The position numbers and the translations under genes were made by a program. Positions 1 to 9,355 of a stretch of DNA of 36,545 nucleotides are shown here, one piece after another (positions within the stretch are counted from its first letter, which is position 1; every line of letters starts with the position of its first letter). The stretch is taken from assembly GCF_014647855.1 (NCBI RefSeq), contig NZ_BMPZ01000014.1:1-36545 (forward strand), given 5' to 3'. The notes beneath the pieces were generated by a model. It did not search any database. It was not told the DNA's origin and was given only the letters and a program-made list of their open reading frames with translations. This DNA is from Shewanella gelidii. GTDB taxonomy: Bacteria; Pseudomonadota; Gammaproteobacteria; Enterobacterales; Shewanellaceae.

Positions 1-34
1 TTGTCTGGAAACCATAGAGCTTCATTTCCAGGCG
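1..34 (+). pseudogene. 5S rRNA remnant with internal deletion
   Basis: The first ~23 bases match the 5' end of gammaproteobacterial 5S rRNA (TGTCTGG, then ACCATAG; E. coli has TGCCTGGCGGCCGTAG). They run directly into a 5S 3' end (TTTCCAGGC; E. coli TGCCAGGC). The two ends can still pair as the terminal helix (CTGGAA with TTCCAG), but about 80-85 nt of the ~120 nt gene are missing, including the conserved central loops. It lies just upstream of tRNA-Asp, where a 5S gene is expected in an rrn operon. It is either a real decayed 5S copy or an assembly collapse at a repeat edge, since the window begins exactly at the 5S start. Confidence 0.6.
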
Positions 35-111
35 CCTAATATACTCGAAAGAGTGAGTCTCCTAGCCTTGACAAGTTAGCGACTTTAAAAGAATTTAGGC
101 TTCGGTCTAAA

Positions 112-188
112 GGAGCGGTAGTTCAGTTGGTTAGAATACCGGCCTGTCACGCCGGGGGTCGCGGGTTCGAGTCCCGTCCGCTCCGCCA
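112..188 (+). tRNA. tRNA-Asp (anticodon GTC)
   Basis: A 77-nt cloverleaf with encoded CCA. The acceptor arm is GGAGCGG paired with CCGCTCC. The D-arm is GTTCAGTTGGTTAGAAT, the anticodon loop is CTGTCAC with anticodon GTC, and the T-arm is CGGGTTCGAGTCCCG. A tRNA-Asp after 5S is a common ending of gammaproteobacterial rrn operons, which supports reading the left edge as an operon tail. Confidence 0.97.
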
Positions 189-198
189 ACATAAAGAG

Positions 199-230
199 AA
201 GGCCTCTGCAGCAATGCAGAGGCCTTTTTC
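199..230 (+). terminator. Rho-independent terminator after tRNA-Asp
   Basis: A perfect 10-bp stem (GGCCTCTGCA / TGCAGAGGCC) with a GCAA tetraloop at 211-214 is followed by TTTTT. It ends the rrn/tRNA transcript. Confidence 0.93.
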
Positions 231-311
231 GTTTGCCTCCATATTATCTATTTCCTGCCACTCATTTTTAAATGTCTAGCAGCTCTGGGCTTTTATGAGT
301 AGATAAAGGTA

Positions 312-340
312 TTGCTTATATTAATAACGCACCTTATTTT
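312..340 (+). promoter_or_regulatory. Candidate sigma70 promoter of cinA
   Basis: TTGCTT at 312-317 and TATTTT at 335-340 are separated by 17 bp, about 30 bp before the cinA start. A ribosome site AAGGGA lies at 360-365. Matches to consensus are moderate (4/6 in each box). Confidence 0.4.
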
Positions 341-370
341 AGTGAGCATAAAGATAAGTAAGGGAATGAT

Positions 371-1642
371 ATGAAGCTTGAAATGATATGCACTGGCGAA
401 GAAGTGCTTTCTGGACAAATCGTTGATACAAATGCAGCTTGGTTTGCAAATACGATGATGGAAATGGGGGTAGAAGTACAGCATCGAGTCACTGTGGGTG
501 ATCGACTCGAGGACTTAGTGCATGTTTTTCAGGAGCGCAGCAAATACGCTGATGTGATTCTAGTTAACGGTGGGTTAGGACCAACCAGTGACGACTTGTC
601 ATCAGAAGCAATGGCCAAAGCACTTTCAGAACCTCTGATTGAAAATGTCGAATGGCGTGAACATATGGAAGCCTGGTTTTCGAAAAGAAGTCACCCAATG
701 ACGCAGAGCAATCTCAAGCAAGCGTTTTTGCCACAATCGGCGGTTATGGTTGATAATCCTGTAGGAACCGCATGTGGTTTCCGGGTTAAGCTTAACCGAG
801 CCTGGCTCTTTTTTACGCCAGGTGTGCCATTTGAACTTAAGCAAATGGTGCAGGAGCAATTTATTCCTTTTATTCGACAAGAGTTTTCATTAAAGGATAA
901 AACTGCATTAACCAAACTGCTGACGATAGGTCATGGCGAATCTTTACTTGCTGATAAGCTCGAAACGATTGATTTGCCCGATGGGTTAACGATGGGATAT
1001 CGCTCATCTATGCCACATATTGAAATTAAACTATTCGCACGTGGTCAACACGCAATCGATAAGCTGCCAAGTATCACAGAGCAGGTTAGATCTCGGCTTG
1101 GGCAAGCTTTAGTTGCCGAGAATAGAGCAAGTATTGCTGAAGAAATCCACGCTCGATTGAATGGTTCTGGCTTGAGCTTGAGTATTGCCGAGTCCTGTAC
1201 AGGGGGAATGATTGCAAGTCAGTTGATTTCGTTTCCGGGGAGTTCAAGTTATTTACATCAAGGCCTCGTCACTTATAGCAATGAATCCAAAGTGAAGGTT
1301 TTAGGTGTGCCTGCACAGGTTCTTGATGATCATGGTGCAGTGTCTATTGAAACAGTCGCGCAAATGGCAAAAGGCGCTCGAGAATTACTCGATAGTGACT
1401 ATGCGCTCGCTACCAGCGGAGTAGCCGGGCCGGAAGGGGGCACTGAGCAAAAACCAGTTGGGACGGTGGCTATCGCCTTGGCAACGCGTGATGGTGTCAA
1501 AAGTCAAATTGTGCAACTTCCTCGTCGTTCGCGAGATCTTGTTCGATCGTTAAGTAGCGCTATTGCCTTGGATATGCTTCGGCGGGAGCTTCTTGGCGAA
1601 GAAGTGGTTGTCGATTATGCTTCGTTTTCTCGAAGCGCCTAA
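371..1642 (+). CDS. cinA: CinA-family protein with nicotinamide-nucleotide amidase (PncC) domain
   Basis: A 423-aa two-domain protein. The N-terminal MoaB/MoeA-like domain (about residues 3-170) carries the GGLGPTSDD signature. In some CinA proteins this domain hydrolyses ADP-ribose or similar pyrophosphates. The C-terminal PncC domain (about 255-415) has [11 protein letters not shown] and [11 protein letters not shown], the family's active-site segments. PncC deamidates nicotinamide mononucleotide to nicotinate mononucleotide in the pyridine nucleotide cycle. The full length is typical of two-domain CinA. The start is supported by AAGGGA just upstream. The gene stands alone between an rrn tail and a convergent lipoprotein gene, not beside recA as in many bacteria. 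A competence role should not be assumed from the name. Confidence 0.93.
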   Translation: MKLEMICTGEEVLSGQIVDTNAAWFANTMMEMGVEVQHRVTVGDRLEDLVHVFQERSKYADVILVNGGLGPTSDDLSSEAMAKALSEPLIENVEWREHMEAWFSKRSHPMTQSNLKQAFLPQSAVMVDNPVGTACGFRVKLNRAWLFFTPGVPFELKQMVQEQFIPFIRQEFSLKDKTALTKLLTIGHGESLLADKLETIDLPDGLTMGYRSSMPHIEIKLFARGQHAIDKLPSITEQVRSRLGQALVAENRASIAEEIHARLNGSGLSLSIAESCTGGMIASQLISFPGSSSYLHQGLVTYSNESKVKVLGVPAQVLDDHGAVSIETVAQMAKGARELLDSDYALATSGVAGPEGGTEQKPVGTVAIALATRDGVKSQIVQLPRRSRDLVRSLSSAIALDMLRRELLGEEVVVDYASFSRSA

Positions 1643-1674
1643 TTCGATAGAGAAGGTTTATACAAACTTTGCAT

Positions 1675-1701
1675 ATTAAAAATAGCGGCTTATTGCCGCT
1701 A
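1675..1701. terminator. Hairpin terminator between cinA and the ppc-lipoprotein pair
   Basis: The 7-bp stem TAGCGGC / GCCGCTA (1683-1689, 1695-1701) has a TTATT loop. An A-run at 1678-1682 gives a U-tract when read on the minus strand, so it mainly serves the minus-strand ppc/lipoprotein transcript. The plus-strand side is followed only by ACTTTG, so it is a weaker terminator for cinA. Confidence 0.7.
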
Positions 1702-1728
1702 CTTTGTTAGAAATGGGCGTGAAATAAG

Positions 1729-2274
1729 CTAAGGCTTAAACTCAACGACCAAATAGCCTGGCGTAACTTTTATGCTTTGTGCAATATCCGCTATTTTTGC
1801 TTGTGTCGAATCTTGTGTATCCAATACATACACTGGCTGACTTTCTAAAGTTGCGCGCAAATATCGCATCAATTGGGGAACCATTGATTCTACTGCTTGC
1901 GCTAGTTCTTTTGGATAAGATTTTACTTCAACTAAATCAAGACGTTTTAAATAGATACTCTGACTGCTTGCATCATACCAAGGCGTAGCTTCAAATGTTG
2001 TCGATAAGTAAGTGCTCAATGGTAACAATGGATTCTTCAGGCTAATCTTGGTTTCTGCGGTTACCGCCATAGTGTCAGGCTTTTTGCCAAGCTTGACCTC
2101 GATATCATTGATTTGCATTTGAAGCGCGAAGGGGCCCTGCCCTTGTTTAACTTCGTATTTCAGTTCTTTTCCTAAGTAGGATTCGAGCTCTTTTTCGCTA
2201 ATGCTGTACTGGCTCATGCAGCCAGTCATCATTAAACATACAAATATGCCCAAAACAATTGCGAGTTTTTGCAT
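1729..2274 (-). CDS. DUF1439 (YceB-like) lipoprotein
   Basis: A 181-aa predicted lipoprotein. Residues 1-18 form a hydrophobic signal peptide ending in LMMTGC, so Cys19 would be lipidated. Nothing at +2 (Met) suggests inner-membrane retention, so an outer-membrane location is likely. The mature part resembles the DUF1439/YceB family, whose role is unknown. Its ATG overlaps the ppc stop codon by one base (TAATG), so it is probably translationally coupled to ppc. The same ppc-downstream lipoprotein is found in Shewanella. The function cannot be read from the sequence. Confidence 0.85.
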   Translation of the reverse strand: MQKLAIVLGIFVCLMMTGCMSQYSISEKELESYLGKELKYEVKQGQGPFALQMQINDIEVKLGKKPDTMAVTAETKISLKNPLLPLSTYLSTTFEATPWYDASSQSIYLKRLDLVEVKSYPKELAQAVESMVPQLMRYLRATLESQPVYVLDTQDSTQAKIADIAQSIKVTPGYLVVEFKP

Positions 2275-4910
2275 TAGCCGGTATTCCTCATACCCGCAGC
2301 GACGCCAGCAATTGTTAGCATTAGCGCAAGTTGAACATGCTCTGACGGTTGCTCTTCTTTCCGTGTTCGTGCAAGTAGCTCTGTCTGTAAGAAGTTTAGC
2401 GGATCGATGTAGGGGTTTCTTAAAGCCACGGATTCACGGGTCCAAGGAGTATGCGACATTAAACACTCTGATTGTGTAATTTCTAGAATTGCTTCTTTAC
2501 CTACACTAAGACGGCGACGCAGCTCTGCGCCGAGCTTATGTAGGCGAGGATCAACAAGACACTCTTCATAATAGCGAGCCAAATGTGGCTCTGATTTTGC
2601 ATATACCATTTCAAGCATTGAGATCCGCGTATTAAAAAATGGCCACTCACGTTCCATTTGTTGCAATAACGCGAGTTGACCTTTCTGTGCGGCATTGTAA
2701 AGGGCTTCTCCAGAGCCTAGCCAAGCCGGCAACATCAAACGATTCTGTGACCATGCAAAAATCCATGGAATAGCGCGTAAGCTTTCAATACCACCATCAA
2801 TACGACGCTTGGCTGGACGGCTACCAAGAGGCAGTTTACCGAGCTCTACTTCTGGCGTCGCAGCTCGGAAATATTCAACAAAATCGGGTTCTTCACGAAC
2901 TATTGAACGGTAATTGCTGACCGACTCGACTGCCATGGCATCAATGCATTCGCGCCATTCTGGTTTAGGCTCTGGTGGTGGCAGTAGCGTCGCTTCCATA
3001 ACGGCAGAGGTATAGAGCGCTAAGCTTTGCACTGCTAGCTTGTGTAATCCAAATTTAAATCGGATCATTTCTCCTTGTTCTGTCACCCGGATTCGGCCAT
3101 CAACGGAACCAGGGGGTTGAGACAGAATTGCCTGATGAGCAGGGCCGCCACCTCGGCCAATCGTACCACCACGGCCATGAAATAGGGTGAGTTTGACCTC
3201 TGCTTGTTTGCAGACGGCAACTAAGCGCTCTTGCGCTTGGTATTGAGCCCATGCTGCCGCCATCACGCCAGCATCTTTAGCTGAATCGGAGTAACCAATC
3301 ATGACCTCCTGCATGCCTTTGGTGTAGCCACGATACCAGTCGATGTTTAGTAACGCTGATATACAGTCTGCAGAAGAATTCAGATCGGAAAGTGTCTCGA
3401 ATAGCGGAACAACACGCATGGGGTATTGACAGCCGGTTTCTTTGAGTAATAAAAGCACTGCTAGAACATCGGATGGCTGACTTGCCATGGAAATAACGTA
3501 CGAGCCCAGCGCCTGCGATGGTTGTTTAGAAATAAGCCGGCAGGTTGCTAAAACTTCCGCTACTTCTTCTGTTGGCTGCCAAGTCACGGGTAATAGCGGT
3601 CGTTTATTGGAAAGCTCTCGTAGCAGAAATGCCTGTTTTTCTTGTTCGTCCCAATGGTTATAGTCGCCCATGCCTAGGTAGCGGGTTAGTTCAGCGATTG
3701 CGTCACCATGTCGGCTAGAGTCCTGGCGAATATCGAGTCTCAGCATATGAATGCCAAAACACGCGAGTCGGCGCAATGTGTTTAATAGGGTACCATTCGC
3801 GATGAGCCGCATTCCGGAATCACACAAGCTTTGGTAGAGCATCATTAATGGTGCTTTCAGATCGGCTTCATGCCAGATTAGATCTTTAGGCTCTTGGCCT
3901 AATTGATGGCCTTCAATGCGAGCATTTAAGAAATCAATGGTGCTTCGCAATTGGAGCCGTAGCTTGCGCAACACAACACGGTAGGGTTCTTCACTCTGAT
4001 TGGTATGGGCAAGTAGCGTATCGTTGGCTTCCCGCATTGAGAGTTCGTTGATTAGCACGACGACATCCTTCAGATAAAGACGCGCCGCCGCATGGCGATT
4101 ACGATGAAGTACTTCTTGTGTTACCAGTGATGTGACAAACGGGTTGCCGTCTCGATCGCCTCCCATCCAACTGGAAAAGCGAATCGGTGCATAATCAATG
4201 GGCAATTGAGTTTTAGTCCGTTCTTCAACTTGTTCGTTAAGTTGTCGCAAATAGTCAGGAACAGCATGCCAGAGAGAGTTCTCAATCGTACTTAAGCCCC
4301 AGCGCGCCTCATCTACGGGAGTTGGGCGTTCACTTCGTATTTCATTGGTGTGCCAGATTTGCGCGATTAGTTGACGAAGCTGTAAGTGGAGCTGCTTTTT
4401 TTCTCTTTCAATGAGCTGCTCATTTTCAAGCTGTGCTAGGCATTCAATGATTGCTGAGTACTTTTGGATGAGAGTTCGTCTGGATATTTCTGTGGGATGC
4501 GCAGTAAGGACTAGGTCAATATCTAGAGTTTTTAAACAGTCGAGCATTTGGTTTTGGTCGACGTCACTGTTAAGCACACGACTTAAGAGTTGTTCAACAG
4601 GATCTGGCACACAGACAAGTTCATCACAATTTCGGCTTATCGTATGGAATTGTTCGGCAATGTTAGCCAAGTTTAGAAATTGATTGAATGCTTTTACAAA
4701 GGGCACCAGCTGTTCATCCGGCAACGCATTCAATAAGCACAGCATTTCATCTTTCGATGCTTCATCACCCTGTCGAGAGCGTTTTGCTAGTTGTCGAATT
4801 TGCTCTACTTTCTCAAGAAATTCATCCCCAAGGTGGTCACGCATGGTGTCACCCAAGATCTGTCCTAGCGTGCCAACGTTTGAGCGCAAAGATGCATACA
4901 TATCAGTCAT
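2274..4910 (-). CDS. ppc: Phosphoenolpyruvate carboxylase
   Basis: An 878-aa enzyme (E. coli Ppc is 883 aa) that carboxylates phosphoenolpyruvate to oxaloacetate, replenishing the TCA cycle and supplying aspartate. His138 sits in VLTAHPTE, at the same position as the E. coli catalytic His. The second signature, [14 protein letters not shown], is present with its catalytic His and the glycine-rich loop. The C terminus ends in AGMRNTG, the conserved tail that contributes to the active site. The start aligns with E. coli (LRSNV near residue 10) and has GGAG upstream. It is first in a two-gene transcript with the DUF1439 lipoprotein. Aspartate derived from oxaloacetate is used by ArgG, encoded further along. 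Confidence 0.98.
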   Translation of the reverse strand: MTDMYASLRSNVGTLGQILGDTMRDHLGDEFLEKVEQIRQLAKRSRQGDEASKDEMLCLLNALPDEQLVPFVKAFNQFLNLANIAEQFHTISRNCDELVCVPDPVEQLLSRVLNSDVDQNQMLDCLKTLDIDLVLTAHPTEISRRTLIQKYSAIIECLAQLENEQLIEREKKQLHLQLRQLIAQIWHTNEIRSERPTPVDEARWGLSTIENSLWHAVPDYLRQLNEQVEERTKTQLPIDYAPIRFSSWMGGDRDGNPFVTSLVTQEVLHRNRHAAARLYLKDVVVLINELSMREANDTLLAHTNQSEEPYRVVLRKLRLQLRSTIDFLNARIEGHQLGQEPKDLIWHEADLKAPLMMLYQSLCDSGMRLIANGTLLNTLRRLACFGIHMLRLDIRQDSSRHGDAIAELTRYLGMGDYNHWDEQEKQAFLLRELSNKRPLLPVTWQPTEEVAEVLATCRLISKQPSQALGSYVISMASQPSDVLAVLLLLKETGCQYPMRVVPLFETLSDLNSSADCISALLNIDWYRGYTKGMQEVMIGYSDSAKDAGVMAAAWAQYQAQERLVAVCKQAEVKLTLFHGRGGTIGRGGGPAHQAILSQPPGSVDGRIRVTEQGEMIRFKFGLHKLAVQSLALYTSAVMEATLLPPPEPKPEWRECIDAMAVESVSNYRSIVREEPDFVEYFRAATPEVELGKLPLGSRPAKRRIDGGIESLRAIPWIFAWSQNRLMLPAWLGSGEALYNAAQKGQLALLQQMEREWPFFNTRISMLEMVYAKSEPHLARYYEECLVDPRLHKLGAELRRRLSVGKEAILEITQSECLMSHTPWTRESVALRNPYIDPLNFLQTELLARTRKEEQPSEHVQLALMLTIAGVAAGMRNTG

Positions 4911-5095
4911 AACGACTCCGAAGAAGGAAGGTCGGCCGCAAATGCGGTTGCAGATGCAGCAGTACGAATTTTTGATTTAGGTCACTAACTCACCTTAACC
5001 ATGAAGCAAATCGAGGTCAATCGTTGGAGAGCAATTTCATATCGTGTCTTTTGCCCATGTACTAAATGACTGACAAGACGACAAAATTGTTATCG

Positions 5096-6259
5096 CTACT
5101 TGAAACAAGCATGGTGAATGAGTTGCTTCAATAGCGTGACCGTAGGCTGAATAAATTTGGTATCTAGATACTCGTTTGGCTGATGTGCTTGTTCAATACT
5201 TCCCGGCCCTAAAACCAAAGTTTGGCAGCCTAGCTTTTTAATATATGGTGCTTCTGTTGCATAGTTGACCACTTCTGCTTGATGGCCAGAAAGTTCGCTG
5301 ACCAGTTGAGTCCAAGGGTTATCGGTACTGTCTGCAAAGGCTTCTGAACCTGGATAGAGTTGCGATATTTGTATACAGCCTGGATATTGAGTTGCGATTG
5401 GTTCAAGGTAGTTGCTGACCATCATTTCCAAATCGACCAATGGCAGGCCGGGTAGGGGTCTAATATCAAGATGTAAATCGCAGCAACCACAGATTCGATT
5501 TGCGGCATCTCCACCATGGACGTGACCAAAATTCATGGTCGGATAAGGGACGGTAAAAGCATCCTCTCGGTAATTGGCTGCCAGATCTTGTTTAAGGCGC
5601 ATTAGCTCTGTAATTACCTGATGCATGACTTCAATCGCGTTCAGACCTTTTGCTGGATCAGATGAATGGCCACTGCGGCCGATAATCCGTATGCCTTGTG
5701 TTAAATGGCCTTTATGCATATACACGGGCTTTAAACTTGTCGGCTCTCCGATGATGGCATAATCAGGCGCGATAGATTTTTGTTCTGCAAATGCTTTCGC
5801 ACCGTTCATGGTTGTTTCTTCATCGGCACTTGCCAAAATATACAGCGGATGTTTGATATCATTTAAAGGGAGCTCACGCACTGCTGCCAGAACCAATGCA
5901 AAGAACCCTTTCATATCGCATGTGCCCAGGCCATACCATAAGTTGTCTTTTTCGGTGAGTTGAAATGGATCTTGTACCCAGCCTTGTTCATCAAATGGTA
6001 CCGTATCTGTGTGCCCTGCTAGCAATAGGCCGCCTGTTCCCTGTCCTATTGTGGCTACAAAATTATGTTTGCCTCTGGAGTCTTGAACTTGTTCAATGGA
6101 ACAACGAAACCCTAAATCGCCAAACCAGTCATTTAGCAAAGCAATGACACCTTGGTTGCTCATATCTAACTCAGGTTCTAATGCACTAATAGAGGGGCTG
6201 GCGATCAGTTGTTTAAAGCAGGATTCAACATTGGGTAGCTTGGTTGTTTTTACTTGCAT
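5096..6259 (-). CDS. argE: Acetylornithine deacetylase
   Basis: A 387-aa M20-family zinc hydrolase that removes acetate from N2-acetylornithine to give ornithine. Metal and catalytic residues are visible: His83 and Asp85 in AGHTDTVPF, Asp115 in GTCDMKG, the Glu147-Glu148 pair in DEE, Glu172 in GEPT and His359 in IEQAHQPNE. The length matches E. coli ArgE (383 aa). It is divergent from argCBFGH, the classic gammaproteobacterial arrangement. The promoter lies in the shared 319-bp gap. With ArgE present the pathway is the linear (deacetylase) type, which needs an ArgA elsewhere in the genome. Confidence 0.97.
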   Translation of the reverse strand: MQVKTTKLPNVESCFKQLIASPSISALEPELDMSNQGVIALLNDWFGDLGFRCSIEQVQDSRGKHNFVATIGQGTGGLLLAGHTDTVPFDEQGWVQDPFQLTEKDNLWYGLGTCDMKGFFALVLAAVRELPLNDIKHPLYILASADEETTMNGAKAFAEQKSIAPDYAIIGEPTSLKPVYMHKGHLTQGIRIIGRSGHSSDPAKGLNAIEVMHQVITELMRLKQDLAANYREDAFTVPYPTMNFGHVHGGDAANRICGCCDLHLDIRPLPGLPLVDLEMMVSNYLEPIATQYPGCIQISQLYPGSEAFADSTDNPWTQLVSELSGHQAEVVNYATEAPYIKKLGCQTLVLGPGSIEQAHQPNEYLDTKFIQPTVTLLKQLIHHACFK

Positions 6260-6578
6260 CGCTTCGCCTTCCTATTGCTAAAAAAGTGGCAAATATATAT
6301 TCAAATTATTTGCATAGTTAAGTGTTTGTGGTAGTCTAGCAAACAGATCGCACTTTCACTAGCCAATCTTTACTTTGAAAGTTGCACAAATACTCTTGAG
6401 AGAGCCAGTAGGCTCTGACCCCGAGATTGATGAAATATGTTTAAGCTAAAGAATATTTTAATTACAACACATCACAATCAAGTCATTCTACGACGATAAT
6501 ATGTCAATTGGCATTCTGCCGTTGCAAATTCGTTGTTTAGCCCTCTATACCCTATAAATTTATACAAAAGATTAGAAT
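6260..6578. promoter_or_regulatory. argE-argC divergent intergenic region
   Basis: A gap of 319 bp separates the divergent argE and argCBFGH starts. It holds a candidate argE promoter overlapping possible ARG boxes at 6286-6324 and an 6-bp inverted repeat (AGAGCC-AGTA-GGCTCT) at 6401-6416 followed by GACCCC. It also holds a candidate argC promoter, TTGCAA (6522-6527), 18 bp, TATACC (6546-6551). No small reading frame here looks real. ArgR control of both directions is expected from E. coli and Shewanella but is inferred. Confidence 0.6.
6286..6324 (-). promoter_or_regulatory. argE promoter with possible tandem ARG boxes
   Basis: Read on the minus strand, AGTTAA (6316-6321) gives TTAACT as -35 and TATATA (6294-6299) as -10, with 16 bp between. 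Two 14-bp windows spaced like an ARG-box pair (starts 21 bp apart) overlap this promoter. At 6290-6303 the right half ATTCA is perfect and the left half weak; at 6311-6324 the left half TGCAT is perfect and the right half weak. The overlap fits ArgR repression, but each box has only one good half. Confidence 0.35.
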
Positions 6579-7559
6579 ATGAAACAAATTGCCATTATTG
6601 GTGCCAGCGGTTACACCGGAGCACAAGTTACCGCGCTAATTGAAGCTGAGTCATCGCTCGCGGTCTATGGGCTATATGTCTCTGAAAATAGTTTAGACAA
6701 AGGTAAAGCGCTTCATAGTCTTTACCCGCAATACAGCCATCTATCGTATGCGTTACAACCGTTGTCAGAGACAGCAAAAAATCAAATTGTATCTGACTGT
6801 GACGCAGTCGTTCTCGCGACAGATCATGCGGTGAGTTTGCACTTGGCGGCATGGTTCTTTGCAAAAGGGGTTGCTGTATTTGACCTGAGCGGTGCCTATC
6901 GTTTTTCTGATCAGAGCCAGTACCCCAAATGGTATGGTTTTGAGCATGCGTACCCAGAAGCATTATCGCAGGCAGTATACGGGCTAGCAGAGTGGAATGC
7001 AGAGTCAATAAAGAATGCGAAACTCATCGCGGTGCCGGGCTGTTATCCAACGGCTTCTTTATTAGCATTAAAGCCTCTGGCTGACTTGATGACGCCAACT
7101 TTGCCGGTTATCAATGCCGTAAGCGGTGTGACCGGTGCAGGTAGGAAAGCGCAACTACATACTAGCTTTTGTGAAGTAAGCCTAACGCCTTATGGCGTTT
7201 TAGGTCATCGTCACCAGCCTGAAATTGCAACACACCTCGGTCAAGAGGTGATCTTTACACCGCATTTAGGCAACTTTAAGCGCGGTATTTTAGCGACGAT
7301 TACCGTGTCATTAAAAGCGGGAACAACAGCACAAGAGATTGAGCAAGCTTATCGTAAATATGAAGACTCGCCTTTGATTCACGTAAAGCAAAATGAATTT
7401 CCAAAGGTGGATGACGTCGCACATACTGCAAACTGTCATCTGGGTTGGAAGTTTGATCCGGATACGGGGTATATCGTCGTTGGTAGCGCAATCGACAATT
7501 TAATGAAGGGTGCTTCTAGCCAAGCATTACAATGCATAAAGATTCATTTTGGACTGTAG
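6579..7559 (+). CDS. argC: N-acetyl-gamma-glutamyl-phosphate reductase
   Basis: A 326-aa NADPH-dependent enzyme for the third step of arginine synthesis, reducing N-acetylglutamyl phosphate to its semialdehyde. The Rossmann motif GASGYTG is at residues 8-14. The catalytic Cys155 lies in VPGCYPTAS, and His210 in VLGHRHQPE fits the general base. It is the first gene of the argCBFGH run, 24 bp before argB. The ribosome site is weak (AGATTAGAAT before ATG). The length is slightly short of the E. coli enzyme (334 aa) with all motifs intact. Confidence 0.97.
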   Translation: MKQIAIIGASGYTGAQVTALIEAESSLAVYGLYVSENSLDKGKALHSLYPQYSHLSYALQPLSETAKNQIVSDCDAVVLATDHAVSLHLAAWFFAKGVAVFDLSGAYRFSDQSQYPKWYGFEHAYPEALSQAVYGLAEWNAESIKNAKLIAVPGCYPTASLLALKPLADLMTPTLPVINAVSGVTGAGRKAQLHTSFCEVSLTPYGVLGHRHQPEIATHLGQEVIFTPHLGNFKRGILATITVSLKAGTTAQEIEQAYRKYEDSPLIHVKQNEFPKVDDVAHTANCHLGWKFDPDTGYIVVGSAIDNLMKGASSQALQCIKIHFGL

Positions 7560-7583
7560 TTCAACGATTTTAAGGTGATTTTC

Positions 7584-8366
7584 ATGTCAAATTCGATGTC
7601 TGTTTTAGTATTAAAAGTTGGTGGTGCCCTGTTGCAGTGTGAAATGGGCATGGCGCGTTTGATGAAAACTGCCGCTGAGATCATTGCTAATGGTCAGAAG
7701 GTCGTCATGGTCCATGGGGGCGGCTATGTTGTTGAGCAGCAACTCACGGCGAATCAAATGGAAACGACGAAGCATCTCGGATTAAGAGTTACGCCAGCAG
7801 AGCAAATGCCTATTATTGCAGGTGCACTTGCAGGTACCTCCAATAAACTACTTCAAGGCGCTGCAAAAAGTGCAGGTGTGGTCAGTGTCGGCATTAGCCT
7901 TGCGGATGCTGATTTAGTGCGCGCCATCATTAAAGATGAGCAGCTTGGCATGGTTGGTGAAGTGGAGCCTAAAAATGCAAGTTATCTGGAGTTTGTTTTA
8001 AGTCAAGGCTGGATGCCGATAGTCAGTTCTATTGCAATGACCGATGCCGGTGAATTGCTTAACGTAAATGCAGATCAAGCCGCGACTGCCGTTGCCCAAT
8101 TAGTTGATGGCCAATTGGTGCTATTGTCAGATGTATCGGGTGTATTAGATGGTAAGGGTCAGCTACTGAAGTCATTAAATCGTGCTGAAATCGAGCAGCT
8201 GATAAAACTTGGCGTGATTGAAAGTGGCATGAAAGTAAAAGTAGAAGCTGCACTTGAAGTTGCTGAATCGATGCAGCAGCCGGTGCAAGTTGCGTCATGG
8301 CGTGATGCCGCTCAGCTTGCTGCACTCGCGAAAGGCGAAGCAGTGGGTACACAAATTCAAGCATAG
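7584..8366 (+). CDS. argB: Acetylglutamate kinase
   Basis: A 260-aa amino-acid kinase family enzyme that phosphorylates N-acetylglutamate. KVGGA (residues 11-15) and HGGG (44-47) form the nucleotide and phosphate binding segments, and GTSNK and NVNADQAA follow. An in-frame GTG at 7575 would add three residues, but it lies inside the ribosome site TAAGGT (7571-7576). ATG at 7584 has proper 7-bp spacing, so it is chosen. Length agrees with E. coli ArgB (258 aa). It lacks the N-terminal helix of arginine-inhibited hexameric kinases, so feedback control probably acts at ArgA (inference). Confidence 0.96.
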   Translation: MSNSMSVLVLKVGGALLQCEMGMARLMKTAAEIIANGQKVVMVHGGGYVVEQQLTANQMETTKHLGLRVTPAEQMPIIAGALAGTSNKLLQGAAKSAGVVSVGISLADADLVRAIIKDEQLGMVGEVEPKNASYLEFVLSQGWMPIVSSIAMTDAGELLNVNADQAATAVAQLVDGQLVLLSDVSGVLDGKGQLLKSLNRAEIEQLIKLGVIESGMKVKVEAALEVAESMQQPVQVASWRDAAQLAALAKGEAVGTQIQA

Positions 8367-8377
8367 GAGTTCGACAA

Positions 8378-9289
8378 ATGGATCATTTTTTATCGCTTAA
8401 AACCTTATCAAAAGTAGAGCTGCTTGAATTAATTGAGTTGGCTAAAAAGATTAAAGCGGAGCCGCAAGCGTATCGAAAAGCTTTAGATGGCAAAAGTGTT
8501 GTGATGTTATTTGAGAAGCCCTCGCTTCGTACTCGAGTCAGCTTTGATATTGGTATCAATAAACTTGGCGGTCATGTGGTGTACCTCGATCAGCAAAATG
8601 GTGCGCTCGGAAAGCGCGAGCCAGTGAGTGACTTTGCAACCAACATCTCCTGCTGGGCTGACGCGATTGTTGCCCGTGTTTTTGCGCACAGTACCGTTGC
8701 AGAGCTCGCTTCTGCTGGCAGTGTGCCCGTGATTAACGCATTGTGTGATATGTACCACCCCTGCCAAGGTCTTGCCGATTTCTTAGCGCTTGCTGAAAAT
8801 CTGGGTGACTTATCCAATAAAAAATTGGCTTATGTGGGTGATGGCAACAACGTGACGCATTCTTTGATGTATGGCGCTGCAATCCTAGGCATGGAGATGA
8901 CTGTGCTGTGCCCACAAGGTTGTTTTCCTGATGGTGAAGTTGTCGTAGATGTGCAAAAGATTGCCCAAGAAAATGGTGGTAAGTTGGTACTCACATCTGA
9001 TGTCGCAGAGCTTGGTGAGCAAGATGCGATTTATACCGATACTTGGATTTCAATGGGTGATGATACCGATCTTGCTGACATCAAAGCTAAGTTTGGACCA
9101 TATCAAGTCAATGAGGCCATGATGGGGAAAAGTGGTGCGCAATACTTTATGCATTGCTTGCCTGCATACAGGGGCGTAGAAGTTACTGCAGAAGTGATTG
9201 ATAGTGATAGCTCAATTATATTGCAGCAAGCAGAAAATCGAATGCATGCGCAAAATGCTGTGTTAGTAACCTTGCTTGCCGATAAATAA
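8378..9289 (+). CDS. argF: Ornithine carbamoyltransferase
   Basis: A 303-aa transferase that condenses ornithine with carbamoyl phosphate to citrulline. The carbamoyl-phosphate loop SLRTR is at residues 49-53, HPCQ at 127-130 and the ornithine-site HCLPAYRG at 259-266 with Cys260. AGGAGT precedes the ATG at normal spacing. It is 11 bp from argB and cotranscribed. Its length is like the shorter ArgF group (about 300 aa) of Shewanella, not the 334-aa E. coli ArgF/ArgI type. Being between argB and argG on an ArgR-type cluster argues for the anabolic enzyme, not the catabolic ArcB. Confidence 0.96.
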   Translation: MDHFLSLKTLSKVELLELIELAKKIKAEPQAYRKALDGKSVVMLFEKPSLRTRVSFDIGINKLGGHVVYLDQQNGALGKREPVSDFATNISCWADAIVARVFAHSTVAELASAGSVPVINALCDMYHPCQGLADFLALAENLGDLSNKKLAYVGDGNNVTHSLMYGAAILGMEMTVLCPQGCFPDGEVVVDVQKIAQENGGKLVLTSDVAELGEQDAIYTDTWISMGDDTDLADIKAKFGPYQVNEAMMGKSGAQYFMHCLPAYRGVEVTAEVIDSDSSIILQQAENRMHAQNAVLVTLLADK

Positions 9290-9355
9290 GTGATCAAGTG
9301 GCCAAGGCTGCTTGTATGACAAATGATTAAAGATAGAACGAATTAGGAATACCTC

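Noticed and set aside
626..915. Minus-strand open frames inside cinA
   Set aside because: Antisense shadows of a clear gene with no ribosome sites or domain features.
7575..7583. GTG start for argB three codons upstream
   Set aside because: It overlaps the Shine-Dalgarno sequence of the ATG at 7584, which has normal spacing and the expected protein start.
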